Assembly: GCA_001939145.1 (NCBI GenBank)
Contig: LSRX01000047.1
Coordinates: 16,645-80,644, forward strand
Origin: Symbiodinium microadriaticum
Taxonomy: Eukaryota; Sar; Dinophyceae; Suessiales; Symbiodiniaceae
Reading direction: 5' to 3'
DNA length: 64,000 bases
Under the pieces are notes generated by a model. The model did not search any database, was not told where the DNA came from, and saw only the letters and a program-made list of their open reading frames with translations. Each line of letters opens with the position of its first letter. The stretch's first letter is position 1. This document shows positions 19,913 through 32,035 of this stretch, one piece after another. A program made the translations under genes and the position numbers.

Positions 19913-20490
19913 GTCTTGGTGACGGTTTTCTAGATTGGCATGAGGATTTCTGATGTCTGAAACCCTCATTCAACATCAGCCGCCAGAAAAGCCCAAAAGA
20001 AGGTAACTCTGCAACCCAGACAAAAACCTCTAACACCCTGCAAACACCTTCATCGAAACCGAAACGCAAAGAGACTATGGAGGTCGGCAGAAATCGTATT
20101 CCCTCATAGTCCCTGAAATTAAACCCGAAGCCCTACGCCTGAAGTATGCTACAGTACCCAAAGCCTTAGTCTAATTGCACAGGCCCTGTAGTTAATCGCC
20201 AAGAAAATCTTATAAGCCCCGATAAACAGAATCATTGCCAACACCTATAAACCCGCACAACATGCACAAGAACACAACAACCTGTGACAAGCCTATAAGC
20301 AAGCCCATTATACCTCCCCGCCGCTACACCCTAAACCCCTAAGCCCCTAAGCCCCTGAACCCCTAAACCCCGAAACCTTAAACCCTAAACCTTGGAACCC
20401 TAAACCTTTAACCCTAGATCTTAAAACCCAGAAACGCCCAAGCCCTAAACCTTAAACCATCAAAAAATCCTACGGAACCCTTCTGCGCAG
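19913..20490. other. CCCTAAA patches, no gene
   Basis: Degenerate CCCTAAA from 20320 to 20460, after ~400 bases with no recognised feature. Confidence 0.5.
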
Positions 20491-20556
20491 GTCCACAGCC
20501 TGGCAGGAAGCGTTCCGGGACTCCGACACTGTCGGCCTGCTCCCTGGTCCTCGAGG
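20491..20556 (+). CDS. Exon island
   Basis: Acceptor-like CCCTTCTGCGCAG ends at 20490 and GT at 20557 is the donor. The frame STAWQEAFRDSDTVGLLPGP is clean and acidic/hydrophobic. CCCTAAA upstream, long TTTAGGG patch downstream (20575-20670). Function unknown. Confidence 0.5.
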
Positions 20557-20746
20557 GTCGTCGGGTTGAGGGTGTTGGGGTTTAGGGGCTAGGGGTTTAG
20601 GGTCTAGGGGTTTAGGGGTTTAGGGGTTTAGGGGTTTAGGGTTTAGGGGTTTAGGGTTTAGGGTTTAGGGTAAGTTTCTATCAGATTTTGTAAGGTTCCT
20701 GGCAGTATTTTGCGGGTGAAAGGGTTTTGCAAGTATATGTATACTC

Positions 20747-20850
20747 TGTAGTTCTCTAAATTGGGGTCCCTTTCTGCATCCCCGATATAGTATGGCACCC
20801 TTTATCGAAAGGATCCTAAAAGGGCCACCCAATGTAGAAAAAACTGCCCA
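20747..20850. mobile_element. Palindromic element, family A copy 2
   Basis: Left TGTAGTTCTCTAAATTGGGG and right GTAGAAAAAACTGCCCA are inverted; the centre TATGGCACCCTTTA resembles family A. Its right two-thirds is missing in the second copy of the segmental duplication. Confidence 0.7.
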
Positions 20851-21344
20851 TTAAAGAACGGAGTTGGAGTTCAGGTTTCGGGCTTTTCAGCCTTTAGGGG
20901 TTTCGGCTGGAGCTTTTTGTCTCAAAGCCCAGGCCCTCAAACCGACACCTCCCCAGAACGCTAAAAACGCATGAGAAATCCTGAAGCTCCACACCTTCCT
21001 AGAAGGGCCGAAGCTACTTCAACCATACCTTCAAGCCTTCATCATGGAGCCTTGGTGGACCCCTTCTAGAACTCTAATACAGAATCCTTCAGGCGGTCGA
21101 TCAGCTCTCTGTAAACCCCAAAACCCCTTGGTGAAAAAGTTCATACAGCCCAAGCAGCCTGCAACGCAACCCTTACAAACCCTAAACCCTAAACCCTAAA
21201 CCCTAAACCCTAAACCCTAAACCCTAAACCCTAAAACCCTAAAGCCCTAAAGCCCTAAACCCTAACCCCTAAAGCCCTAAACCCTAAACCCTAAGCCCTA
21301 AAGCCCTAAACCCTAAACCCTAAACCATAAGATCGTATCAAGCC

Positions 21345-21437
21345 CTGAGAAGCCGACACACCCAACTGCACCAGGGTTCCTCGCACCTTTGAATTCCGCG
21401 GGGAGTCCGCGCACAGCCACAGAAGCCCTTTTCTGGA
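21345..21437 (+). CDS. Exon-like island (also at 24483-24575)
   Basis: Between CCCTAAA and TTTAGGG arrays. One frame reads KPTHPTAPGFLAPLNSAGSP RTATEALF; another reads RTFEFRGESAHSHRSPF. No clear acceptor. Present identically in both copies of the duplication. Confidence 0.3.
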
Positions 21438-22065
21438 TTGGGTTTAGGGTTTAGGGTTTAGGGTTTAGGGGTTTAGGGGTTTAGGGGTTCAAACACTGCA
21501 CTTATGGTATCTTCGGATTTTTGAAAAGTTTTATACTGTTTTATGTGTATAAGGCGAGTGTTTTTTTTGGTGAAGGGCTTATCGAATTTCTAACTAGGGT
21601 TTCATGAAGTTTTAGTTGGCTGTTATGTTTTCAGCTTCTTCTTCTTCTTATTAGTAACACGTTTCTAAAGGCTTTCTTCATAGGTTGTTGCAAAAGGTTT
21701 TATGGTTGAGATGGATTCAAAGCGGTGCATGTTGCGTCTTATTTGTTTTGTACTATTCTTCGCGGACCGAACGTCAGTATATTACTTTGTACTCGATTGT
21801 AGCTGTATTTGTGTCATGGTATGTTATACTAGGTTTTCGGGATTCAGGGTTTGCGGGTTTAGGCTTTTCAGTTAAGGGTTTAACGTGCATGGGTCTAGTG
21901 TTGGGAGTGTAGACAAGCTGGATCTTTGCACTTTCGCCTTTAGCTTCAATGGATGCGTCCATGTCGGTGAGCTTGAATTTTCCGTTACAGGGTCTGTGGT
22001 GCCGAAACTGAACTCTTATCCCTACAACCTGCATGGCTTAATGGACATGGGTTGCGCTTGGTAGG

Positions 22066-22164
22066 GTTACTAGGTTCCTGAGCACTACCCTTTTGCACTT
22101 TTTCTTTTTGGGTTCCCTTATGGAAACCAAACAGTAAAGAGGGTACCCATACTAGGAACCTATG
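22066..22164. mobile_element. Palindromic element, family C (copy at 25203-25301)
   Basis: Left TTACTAGGTTCCTGAGCACT and right GGTACCCATACTAGGAACCT are inverted with mismatches. Both copies lie inside the segmental duplication. Confidence 0.6.
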
Positions 22165-22849
22165 TCATGTAGCGGTTACCATGGGCCAAGACCTCTGATC
22201 TTATCTGAAGTGTCCCCGCAACTGCCCAAACTTCTTCTTCAGACTCCGGCTTCGTTGTTTTGGTTTTCAGGGTTTAGGGTTTAGGGGTTTAGGAGTTTAG
22301 GGTTTAGGGGGTTAGGAGTTTAGGGTTTAGGGGTTTAGGAGTTCAGGGTTTAGGGTTTAGGCCAAGCGCTCAATCCAATCCCCACCATACCCCTACCCAG
22401 CCCAGACTAAATCAGAACTGTTCCCCTCGTAGACTGTACGACCGTGTCGTGGTTTACAGGGGTTTCATCGGTTGTTAAATATAGGTTTTGAAATTCTTCT
22501 CCCTGAAGCCCGGGAAACGCTAAACTCCAAATCTCTCAAGCCCTGTAGCCAGCTCCATTTTCTTTGTCCGGCTTGGGTTGTAAGGCTTTTGAGGCTGCAG
22601 GGCTCAGGTTAGGGATTTAGTATTTAGTGTTTAGAGCTTCAAGGGTTTAGGGTCAATGGGATGTATGACGAGCGGTCGAAGGGTTTAGCTACCTCGCCAT
22701 TCAGTGCTTAGGGGCTTAGGGTTCAGGTAGGTTTGTACAGATTTAGGGATATTGGGGTTGATGTGAGGGAGGACCCTAAACCCTAAACCCTAGAGCCCTA
22801 AACCCTAGAACCCTAAACCCTAGAACCCGAAACCCTAGAGCCCTAGAGC

Positions 22850-23807
22850 NGGGGGTTTAGGGGTTTAGGGGTTCAGGGGATTTAGGGTTTGGGGGGTTTA
22901 GAGTTTCGTCCATTTTCAGGTTAATGGTAGAGTTCCTTTAAAGGTCGATATGTGCAGGTTCCTTCTTGTAAGAGGTGCCTTGATCTTTGCGTAAGAGGTT
23001 TTTGGGGGTTTGGGGTTTAGACTGTAGGGCTTTGGGTTTAGGGTTTTCTTGCTAAGGGTCTCAGTAAAATTACGGAATATTCGTCAACCGAGGCTTCTCG
23101 CTGCCTTATGGTTCTATGATTGTAGGATTTGCAAACCTACCCCTAAACCCTAAACCCATCTAAACCCTAAGCCCTAAACCCCAAACCCTACAAAGTTTGG
23201 GCTTTGTGGGTTGGGGTGGGGTGTGTCGGTGTAGGTAGCTCCGCTTTCTCCTCACTCATGTCCTCCTAGCAGGCGTCAGGGCTGAGGGTTTAGGGTTTTA
23301 GAGTTTAGGGTGTATAAATCTGTTTCAAGGTAGTACAAGGACCGTGCCAGAACTTTATAGGATTTCATCACCGTCTTGCGCGGCTGTTATGAGTCACGAG
23401 TCTAATCGGCTCTGGACTAGTTGGCCAAGCCAGGTTCCCTTTTCTGACTTCTGGCCTAAACCCCAAAACCCTGGCCTATAAACGCTACGGTGAAACCCAG
23501 AAAGTTGGAACATGAATTTAGAGGACAATTGGGGCTAGGAGTCCCTCTGCTTCTCCTTAAAGGCAGGAGGAGATCCATGTTCCGACTTTTTGGCTTCCAC
23601 TGCAAACCCTGTGTGCAAACACCTACATCCCGATAGCCCAAGAGTTGAAACCCTCCAAGCCTACCCTTAACCGCGAAGCCTTGAAGCCTGAACCGAACCC
23701 TCAACCCACTTATATAGGGTTTTAGGGTGTAGAGTTTAGGACCAAGATCGAAACCCTAAACTACACCAGCACTAGATGCTAACCCTGAATCCTAATCTGA
23801 AAGCACG
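22850..23807. other. Assembly join, then patches without gene
   Basis: A single n at 22850. TTTAGGG at 22856-22905, CCCTAAA at 23140-23190, TTTAGGG at 23283-23310. Frames at 23456-23704 (minus) are CCCTAAA-derived at the ends and unsupported. Confidence 0.5.
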
Positions 23808-23885
23808 GCCCCCAAGGACCGCGGCCCCCGGTGGGACGGGCGGCACAGACTGAACAGAGGCGGCCAGCTTGTGGTTGAGGCTGAG
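23808..23885 (+). CDS. Exon-like island
   Basis: GC-rich segment between degenerate CCCTAAA and TTTAGGG (from 23898). The open frame reads APKDRGPRWDGRHRLNRGGQ LVVEAE. Borders and strand uncertain. Confidence 0.3.
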
Positions 23886-23896
23886 GTCTCTACAAT

Positions 23897-25986
23897 TAGG
23901 GTTTAGGGTTTAGGGGTTTAGGGTTTAGGGTTTAGGGTAAGTTTCTATCAGATTTTGTAAGGTTCCTGGCAGTATTTTGCGGGTGTTTTGCAAGTATATG
24001 TATACTCTGTAGTTCTCTAAATTGGGGTCCCTTTCTGCATCCCCGATGAGAAATCCTGAAGCTCCACACCTTCCTAGAAGGGCCGAAGCTACTTCAACCA
24101 TACCTTCAAGCCTTCATCATGGAGCCTTGGTGGACCCCTTCTAGAACTCTAATACAGAATCCTTCAGGCGGTCGATCAGCTCTCTGTAAACCCCAAAACC
24201 CCTTGGTGAAAAAGTTCATACAGCCCAAGCAGCCTGCAACGCAACCCTTACAAACACTCCATAAACCCTAAACCCTGAAACCCTAAAACCCTAAACCCTA
24301 AACCCTAAACCCTAAACCCTAAACCCTAAACCCTAAACCCTAAACCCTAAACCCTAAACCCTAAACCCTAAAACCCTAAAGCCCTAAAGCCCTAAACCCT
24401 AACCCCTAAAGCCCTAAACCCTAAACCCTAAGCCCTAAAGCCCTAAACCCTAAACCCTAAACCATAAGATCGTATCAAGCCCTGAGAAGCCGACACACCC
24501 AACTGCACCAGGGTTCCTCGCACCTTTGAATTCCGCGGGGAGTCCGCGCACAGCCACAGAAGCCCTTTTCTGGATTGGGTTTAGGGTTTAGGGTTTAGGG
24601 TTTAGGGGTTTAGGGGTTTAGGGGTTCAAACACTGCACTTATGGTATCTTCGGATTTTTGAAAAGTTTTATACTGTTTTATGTGTATAAGGCGAGTGTTT
24701 TTTTTGGTGAAGGGCTTATCGAATTTCTAACTAGGGTTTCATGAAGTTTTAGTTGGCTGTTATGTTTTCAGCTTCTTCTTCTTCTTATTAGTAACACGTT
24801 TCTAAAGGCTTTCTTCATAGGTTGTTGCAAAAGGTTTTATGGTTGAGATGGATTCAAAGCGGTGCATGTTGCGTCTTATTTGTTTTGTACTATTCTTCGC
24901 GGACCGAACGTCAGTATATTACTTTGTACTCGATTGTAGCTGTATTTGTGTCATGGTATGTTATACTAGGTTTTCGGGATTCAGGGTTTGCGGGTTTAGG
25001 CTTTTCAGTTAAGGGTTTAACGTGCATGGGTCTAGTGTTGGGAGTGTAGACAAGCTGGATCTTTGCACTTTCGCCTTTAGCTTCAATGGATGCGTCCATG
25101 TCGGTGAGCTTGAATTTTCCGTTACAGGGTCTGTGGTGCCGAAACTGAACTCTTATCCCTACAACCTGCATGGCTTAATGGACATGGGTTGCGCTTGGTA
25201 GGGTTACTAGGTTCCTGAGCACTACCCTTTTGCACTTTTTCTTTTTGGGTTCCCTTATGGAAACCAAACAGTAAAGAGGGTACCCATACTAGGAACCTAT
25301 GTCATGTAGCGGTTACCATGGGCCAAGACCTCTGATCTTATCTGAAGTGTCCCCGCAACTGCCCAAACTTCTTCTTCAGACTCCGGCTTCGTTGTTTTGG
25401 TTTTCAGGGTTTAGGGTTTAGGGGTTTAGGAGTTTAGGGTTTAGGGGGTTAGGAGTTTAGGGTTTAGGGGTTTAGGAGTTCAGGGTTTAGGGTTTAGGCC
25501 AAGCGCTCAATCCAATCCCCACCATACCCCTACCCAGCCCAGACTAAATCAGAACTGTTCCCCTCGTAGACTGTACGACCGTGTCGTGGTTTACAGGGGT
25601 TTCATCGGTTGTTAAATATAGGTTTTGAAATTCTTCTCCCTGAAGCCCGGGAAACGCTAAACTCCAAATCTCTCAAGCCCTGTAGCCAGCTCCATTTTCT
25701 TTGTCCGGCTTGGGTTGTAAGGCTTTTGAGGCTGCAGGGCTCAGGTTAGGGATTTAGTATTTAGTGTTTAGAGCTTCAAGGGTTTAGGGTCAATGGGATG
25801 TATGACGAGCGGTCGAAGGGTTTAGCTACCTCGCCATTCAGTGCTTAGGGGCTTAGGGTTCAGGTAGGTTTGTACAGATTTAGGGATATTGGGGTTGATG
25901 TGAGGGAGGACCCTAAACCCTAAACCCTAGAGCCCTAAACCCTAGAACCCTAAACCCTAGAACCCGAAACCCTAGAGCCCTAGAGC
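23897..25986. repeat. Segmental duplication, copy 2
   Basis: See 20640-22849. Continues past the end of copy 1 into a longer CCCTAGAGC/CCCTAAA array to 26175. Confidence 0.9.
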
Positions 25987-26174
25987 CCTAGAGCCCCAGA
26001 GCCCTAAACTCTAGAACCCTAGAGCCCTAGAGCCCCAAACCCGAAACCCTAGAGCCCTAAACCCTAAACCCCAGAGCTCTAAACCCTAAGCCCGAAACCT
26101 TAGGTAAACCCTAAACCCATACCCCAAAACCTAGAACCCCAAAACCCGAAACCTTAGGTAAACCCTAAACCCAG

Positions 26175-26261
26175 GGAGGCCCGTGATCCTCCAGAAACGA
26201 GGGCTGCCAAGTTGGAAAGCCTCGCATGGACCAGGCAGGTCGCAAGAGCCCGTGGGGTCCG
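26175..26261 (+). CDS. Exon island, 29 codons
   Basis: An acceptor-like ACCCAG ends at 26174 and the donor is the GT of CGGTTTAGGG at 26262. The frame reads EARDPPETRAAKLESLAWTR QVARARGV. CCCTAAA ends right at the acceptor and TTTAGGG begins at the donor. Function unknown. Confidence 0.5.
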
Positions 26262-26596
26262 GTTTAGGGCTTAGAGTGTATGGCTTAGGGCTTAGAGTGT
26301 ATGGCTTAGGGCTTAGAGTTTGTGGCTTAGGGCTCAGAGTTTATGGTTTAGTGCTTAGAGTTTATGGTTTAGGGTTTAAGGTTTAGGCCAAGCCCCATAG
26401 TAACGTAAGGTAGGGAACTGAATTCTTACAAGTACTGTCCCCCAAGCCCTAAACCCTTGCAGAAGAATCGCAGTGTCACATACCACAAACCCCACTCTAA
26501 TTGGCAAGGCCCGTTCCAGCAGACAGCCCCTCATCTCACGGCGTCGTAGCCCAATCTCACCCTAAACCCTAAACCCTAAACCCTAAACCCTAACAG
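26262..26596. repeat. TTTAGGG-derived higher-order repeat and CCCTAAA patch
   Basis: 26262-26390: a ~21-bp unit of GGCTTAGGGCTTAGAGTGTA type repeated six times. 26560-26590: four CCCTAAA units ending at the acceptor of the next island. Confidence 0.85.
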
Positions 26597-26629
26597 CAGC
26601 AAGATCCAAGGAGCCTCTTCGCCTTGACG
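26597..26629 (+). CDS. 33-bp exon candidate
   Basis: Acceptor CCCTAACAG ends at 26596 and donor GGTTTAGGG begins at 26630. Exactly 11 codons, QQDPRSLFALT, phase 0 at both ends. The clearest example in which both flanking splice-like sites are made of telomere-type repeat. Confidence 0.4.
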
Positions 26630-28136
26630 GTTTAGGGTTTAGGGCTTAGGGTTTAGGGGTCACGGTTGAAACTTAGCGGCTTAGGGTTACGGGTTAGGGT
26701 TCAGGGTCTAGGGATCACGGTCGAGGGTTCAGGGATTCGGGTTTAGGGTTAAGACTCTAAGATTCAAGAATGCAGTACCTGGTAGCCGGTAGACCCAACG
26801 TGCACCAACGTTTCTTGGGATAAGGTGGAGTTGTTCACAACTTCTTTTTCAGCGTTTCAATCCGCACCAGTAGAAGGGAACACTTCAAGACTCGTCCTTT
26901 TCACAGTCTCCCTGCCCTAAGCGCCCCAAACCTAAAAGTTAAATGCCGGAAGCCAAATCCAAAACAAAACCCATACTGCCGACCCTAAACACTAAAAGAG
27001 GGTTAGACTTGTCTGATCCTTGCTTTGAAGAGGCGCTTCTCACAGGGATATGGCCAGGCAGACCGTTTGAATCGGTCGGGGCGTCTGCGGGAAGAGGACC
27101 CTAACCCAATTCTCCCGTACTTTGGTAGAGTTTGTCAAAGAGGTCTGAACCGTGTTGAGATCCCCTTAGTGGTTTCTTGAAAGTTAGGCTATGTTGTATC
27201 CCCTGTCCATATTATGTTTATTCAGGTGCTTATGTTACCACTATTCTCCGGAAAGGCTGAACAACCGGACACCTAGCTTGGAAGTTTGAGACACAAGCAA
27301 CTTCTTGTGTAAGCTCAGCCTGAAAATACCAAACCCTACACCTAAGCTTTATTACGCTAGTTTATTGCTATTGTTGTTTGTATTCTGAATGACAATATTT
27401 GGCTGTTGTTGGTGTTTTGTTATGTCAGTCACTACTGGTTACACTCACGGGGCCCCAAACTCCGTAGCCCATAAGCCCAACAGACTCGATCCCAAACGCT
27501 AATGCCCAAGCCTCACATCCGAAATCCTCGATCTCATTTCTGAGCCTGATTGCTGCCATTTCAAGATCTCGGCCTTCACTCTCAAAAGTAGAGGTCCTCA
27601 AACCTCGATCCCAAAATGCGGCTTGCGCTCCAACCCACAACACCTAAACCCAAGACCCTGAATACTTGGTAATGCTATCTGTCAGTTTTCCAGTTCCAGT
27701 CTATCCCTCTAGTATCACATACCTCAAAGCCCAATTCCAATTAGTAGGGCCTAGACCCTAAACCCTAAACCCAAAGGACCTGAAGCGAATCCAGCTGTAG
27801 TTCTCCGAGCGAAACCCTTGAAAGAACGCCTACCATGCCCTTCTTGATCCCTTTGGGGGTTTGAGGGTTGAGGGTTTAGGGTTTAGGGTTTGATCCCTGC
27901 TTGTTGTAAGATCGAAAACCCGAAATCCTAAACCGCAGCCACAATAGCTCACTTGCAACTCCAAGATCCTGAGCCCTGAAGCCCCTTTGGAGCCGCTCAT
28001 AACTCTAACATTCCGGAGCTTCCGTTGCGCCCAAAAGCCCCTAGCCGGCCCAGCAAAAGCACAGAATGCATCTTCCCCACAAGGGTGTGCAGGCCTGCAG
28101 GAAGACACCCCGAAACACATGCTCAAATATGCCCTC
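26630..28136. other. TTTAGGG patch and long unique stretch
   Basis: TTTAGGG variants to 26755; unique 26760-27850 without recognised gene; CCCTAAA at 27750-27772; TTTAGGG at 27857-27890. The island at 27985-28110 reads PELPLRPKAPSRPSKSTECI on the plus strand, but the minus frame is also open. Confidence 0.45.
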
Positions 28137-28180
28137 TAGGGGCTTTTTAACAATTAGAATAGGGTTTTGGGTGGCATGTA
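28137..28180 (-). mobile_element. Family E fragment, reverse orientation
   Basis: TTAACAATTAGAATAGGGTT is the reverse complement of the CCCTATTCTAATT core seen at 48820 and 42420. Confidence 0.45.
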
Positions 28181-28802
28181 ACAGGGACCGCTGAGTTAGA
28201 GTGGTTTCGGTACTTCAAGGTTTTGGGGAGTCGGCCCAGATAGAGTTGCAAGACTCGGGGCTTACTCAGTGGGCCCGCAGACCGCTTGTCGGGTACGGCT
28301 GCAAAGATCTTTCACCGAGGATTTTAATCAGGATTGGGCAGCGCATGTCGCCTTTTGCCGGGGCACTGACAACTCTGATCATAAAAGTTGTTCGACTCGA
28401 AACGATGAGAACCAATAGCAGCAATGAAGGTGAACACTAGGATAGAGGATTTAGGGTCTTGAGTTTAGGGTGTTCGGGCAGAAAGATAGAAAAATTGCGC
28501 AGAAAGCTCTTCGGATCCCAATATACTAACCCCCGAAGCCTATTTCGATCGTACCGGGGCATATCCATATACCCCAAATGAGAGGAACGACCCTGTGGAG
28601 GGGCTCTAACCAGGGTTTACATTTGGGACTCTTGTTTCCTGAAGCTCCCATGTACGGTTTGGGCTTCAGGATGTAGAAAATACACCCTAAGCCCTCAACC
28701 CATATAGGCTGCAAGTAGAGGCTTCAGGATGCAGTGCTTGGGCTGCAGACCTTAGATGTGTGAGTTTAGGATGTACGTGTGGGGTCGAGGGGTTTGGCAA
28801 AG
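28181..28802. other. No gene recognised
   Basis: The 79-codon open frame at 28201-28440 has no domain signature; 28441-28802 is unique with short TTTAGGG-like words. Confidence 0.45.
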
Positions 28803-28921
28803 GCTCAAAGGGCCTCGATGCTGCAGCCCCTGCTTGCCGAAGGAGTCGGCGATTTCAAGAAATGCTGTTCAGTTGGATGGGAGCTGACATGAAATACCGA
28901 GCCGAGCTGCTCGGAATCTAG
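28803..28921 (+). CDS. Exon-like frame
   Basis: After GGCAAAG the frame reads SKGLDAAAPACRRSRRFQEM LFSWMGADMKYRAELLGI and stops at 28919-28921, where TAG/GTGAAT could also be a donor. Protein-like; unknown family. Confidence 0.35.
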
Positions 28922-29157
28922 GTGAATCCCGAGTCCAGAACCCCACCCTTTCAGCGCTGACTCTCACAGTATTTTTCAGGTTCCTTTTGGTGGAAGGTCG
29001 AGAACACTACACAGAGGGTTTTCGAGGAATGGATGTCGGCGATGAGTTTCCAGGTCATTGTAGCGGCCTTGTTTGCCGTATCTCGGGGTCTCGGGCCTAT
29101 GGATGCACAGTAGTAGTATTCACGTGCGGCCCGCGTTCCCCACACGGCCACGAACGT

Positions 29158-30247
<1,090 letters not shown>

Positions 30248-30248
30248 N

Positions 30249-30345
30249 CCTAAACCCTAAACCCCTAAACCCTAAACCCCTAAACCCTAAACCCTAAACC
30301 CTAAACCCTAAACCCTAAAGCCTAAACCCTAAAGCCTAAAGCCTT
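30249..30345 (-). repeat. CCCTAAA array
   Basis: CCCTAAA and CCCCTAAA units directly after the assembly join at 30248. Confidence 0.95.
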
Positions 30346-30395
30346 CAAAACAGCAACAAGCCTTAAGGGGTCAGCTCCTGACCCCTGAGCTTCAG

Positions 30396-30462
30396 ATCCG
30401 TTCTGAGAGCTGTTTGGACTCCGGGTGGGAGCCAGGATTCAAGGAGTCGCAGCGCGGCTTTT
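30396..30462 (+). CDS. Exon-like island
   Basis: After CTTCAG the frame reads IRSESCLDSGWEPGFKESQR GF and stops. The tail GCGCGGCTTTTGAAGCTCCA is repeated (one base shorter) at 30500-30518 beyond a short TTTAGGG patch. CCCTAAA precedes and TTTAGGG follows. Confidence 0.35.
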
Positions 30463-30681
30463 GAAGCTCCAGTTCAGGGTTTAGGGTTTAGGGTCGTAGC
30501 GCGGCTTTGAAGCTCCAGTTCAGGGGCTCATTCGGTATGCAAGAGTTGATGGTTTGGGTTTTGGAGTTGAACGCTGTGAGCATCGGACTGTCACCCCCAT
30601 ACCCTCAACCCTACACTGTTGCTGGCATTAGTCATCGACATCGATCCCAGACCAGTGTCCTGCACCTCAAATTGCTGGAAA

Positions 30682-30728
<47 letters not shown>
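30682..30728 (+). repeat. (ATC)n microsatellite
   Basis: About 16 perfect CAT/ATC units. Confidence 0.95.
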
Positions 30729-30729
<1 letters not shown>

Positions 30730-30859
30730 AACATTCTTCTTCCCCTAAAACTCATCCGTCTCACTATGCAGTAACTCCTAGTCCTAAACCTAAACCCTAA
30801 GTTATGACAAGACCAAGCTGCCACGAAGTCCTTGCCTGCGGCTTCCGGAGTGTTCGTCC

Positions 30860-31220
30860 GGAGTGTTCGTTGAACGTTTGTTGGGCGACCAGGCTCGTTT
30901 CAACAACGGGCTTGGGCTGGCTTTGTCACGAAAGCTCGTGCAAAGATTGAAGGGTTTAGGGTTCAGGATTTTCGTCATGTTGGGCAATCATGCTGCATCA
31001 GAGGCAGGTAGCGTCACAAAGGCTTGCTTTCCAAGTTGCTCAAGCCATGGGAGCATCTGTCTCACAGAGAGATGCAGAAGTTGAAACCGGCTATCCTTTG
31101 CATCCCTTCGACCAACGCCTTTGAAAAGAAGGCTCGTACAAAAACAGCACCTGAAGCGAGTTCGTCACTTCCTCCAGTTCTTGACAGCCGAAGATTTGTT
31201 GAGTTTCGTGGCTGCTGAAG
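30860..31220 (+). CDS. Exon-like frames upstream of the VTT gene
   Basis: 30875-30950 reads RLLGDQARFNNGLGLALSRK LVQRLK. After GCATCAGAGGCAG (31007) the frame reads VASQRLAFQVAQAMGASVSQ then RDAEVETGYPLHPFDQRL and a stop. Both look like coding text; they could be exons of an unknown upstream gene. Not joined with confidence. Confidence 0.3.
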
Positions 31221-31727
31221 GGTTTAGGGTTTAGGGTAAATTGGCTCACCACTGGCTTCCTGGTACACTGGGTTGCTGTCTTGATTTGTGGAGCGTAAAG
31301 ATCAGTGACGAGGGGTTATTCCTGGATTATATACGTGAGGCAGCTGATCCATGAGTCGTGCTGCAGAAACAACATGTGTGTAGGTAAGTTCTTCGAAGGT
31401 TCTTGTCCGAAGTGGCAGTTCATGCTATCTTTCGGTCCGTAGGAAATGTGAGTGGTCGGTATTTCGAAGCTTACCTGAGGGTCCTTTAAAACCGAGTGAA
31501 AGAATCCACCGACGTTTTTTCCGAATGGAAAACTACAGTGCCAAATTGCGTTTCGGAAACGGTAAAGCAGCATCGTGAAAAGAGTTTGTAGTATGGATAT
31601 ACGGTGATGTTGTTTACTGGAGGTCATGGAGTGCGGTTGGCATCTTTCAAGCCATCTGTGGCACAGGCATCGCATCCCAGTTCTTTTTGATTTCGTTAGG
31701 TGCCTGCTGTCTTGATCGGCGATCGAT
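31221..31727. other. Possible 5' region of the VTT gene
   Basis: Almost no telomere-type repeat beyond 31245. A 139-codon frame is open on the minus strand (31735-31316) but lacks any family feature. No promoter motif can be identified. Confidence 0.4.
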
Positions 31728-31991
31728 ATGGCCATGGACGGTGCTGGAGTATTTTTCGGTCGTCGGCAGAGCGTTGCTGTGCCTCAGTCGTTCCGCGCGG
31801 CAGCCTCTTCATGTGTTCCAGCTGCGCCGAAGTTGCACTCTCGTGGGCTCACGAGTGCTTTGGCCGGAGCTTTCGGGATGATGGGAGTTCGTCTGGTCCA
31901 GGGCCTCCGCAGCAGAGCAGCTGGTCTGCTGTTGAGGAACTTAAACCAAGTTACTATAACAAGGAAGTCCTATTATTTACTGTATTATTTA

Positions 31992-32035
<44 letters not shown>

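Larger units (their letters stand above)
20640..22849. repeat. Segmental duplication, copy 1
   Basis: Matches 23897-25986 almost base for base, offset 3137 over most of its length, with indels in the telomere patches and an extra ~190 bases (about 20783-20972) absent from copy 2. Ends exactly at the single n at 22850. Contains CCCTAAA (21178-21330), TTTAGGG (21438-21490, 22267-22365) and a CCCTAGAGC array. The frame at 21685-21912 has no recognisable product. Confidence 0.9.

Noticed and set aside
31316..31735. 139-codon minus-strand frame before the VTT gene
   Set aside because: No family features; it overlaps the likely 5' region of the plus-strand VTT gene.
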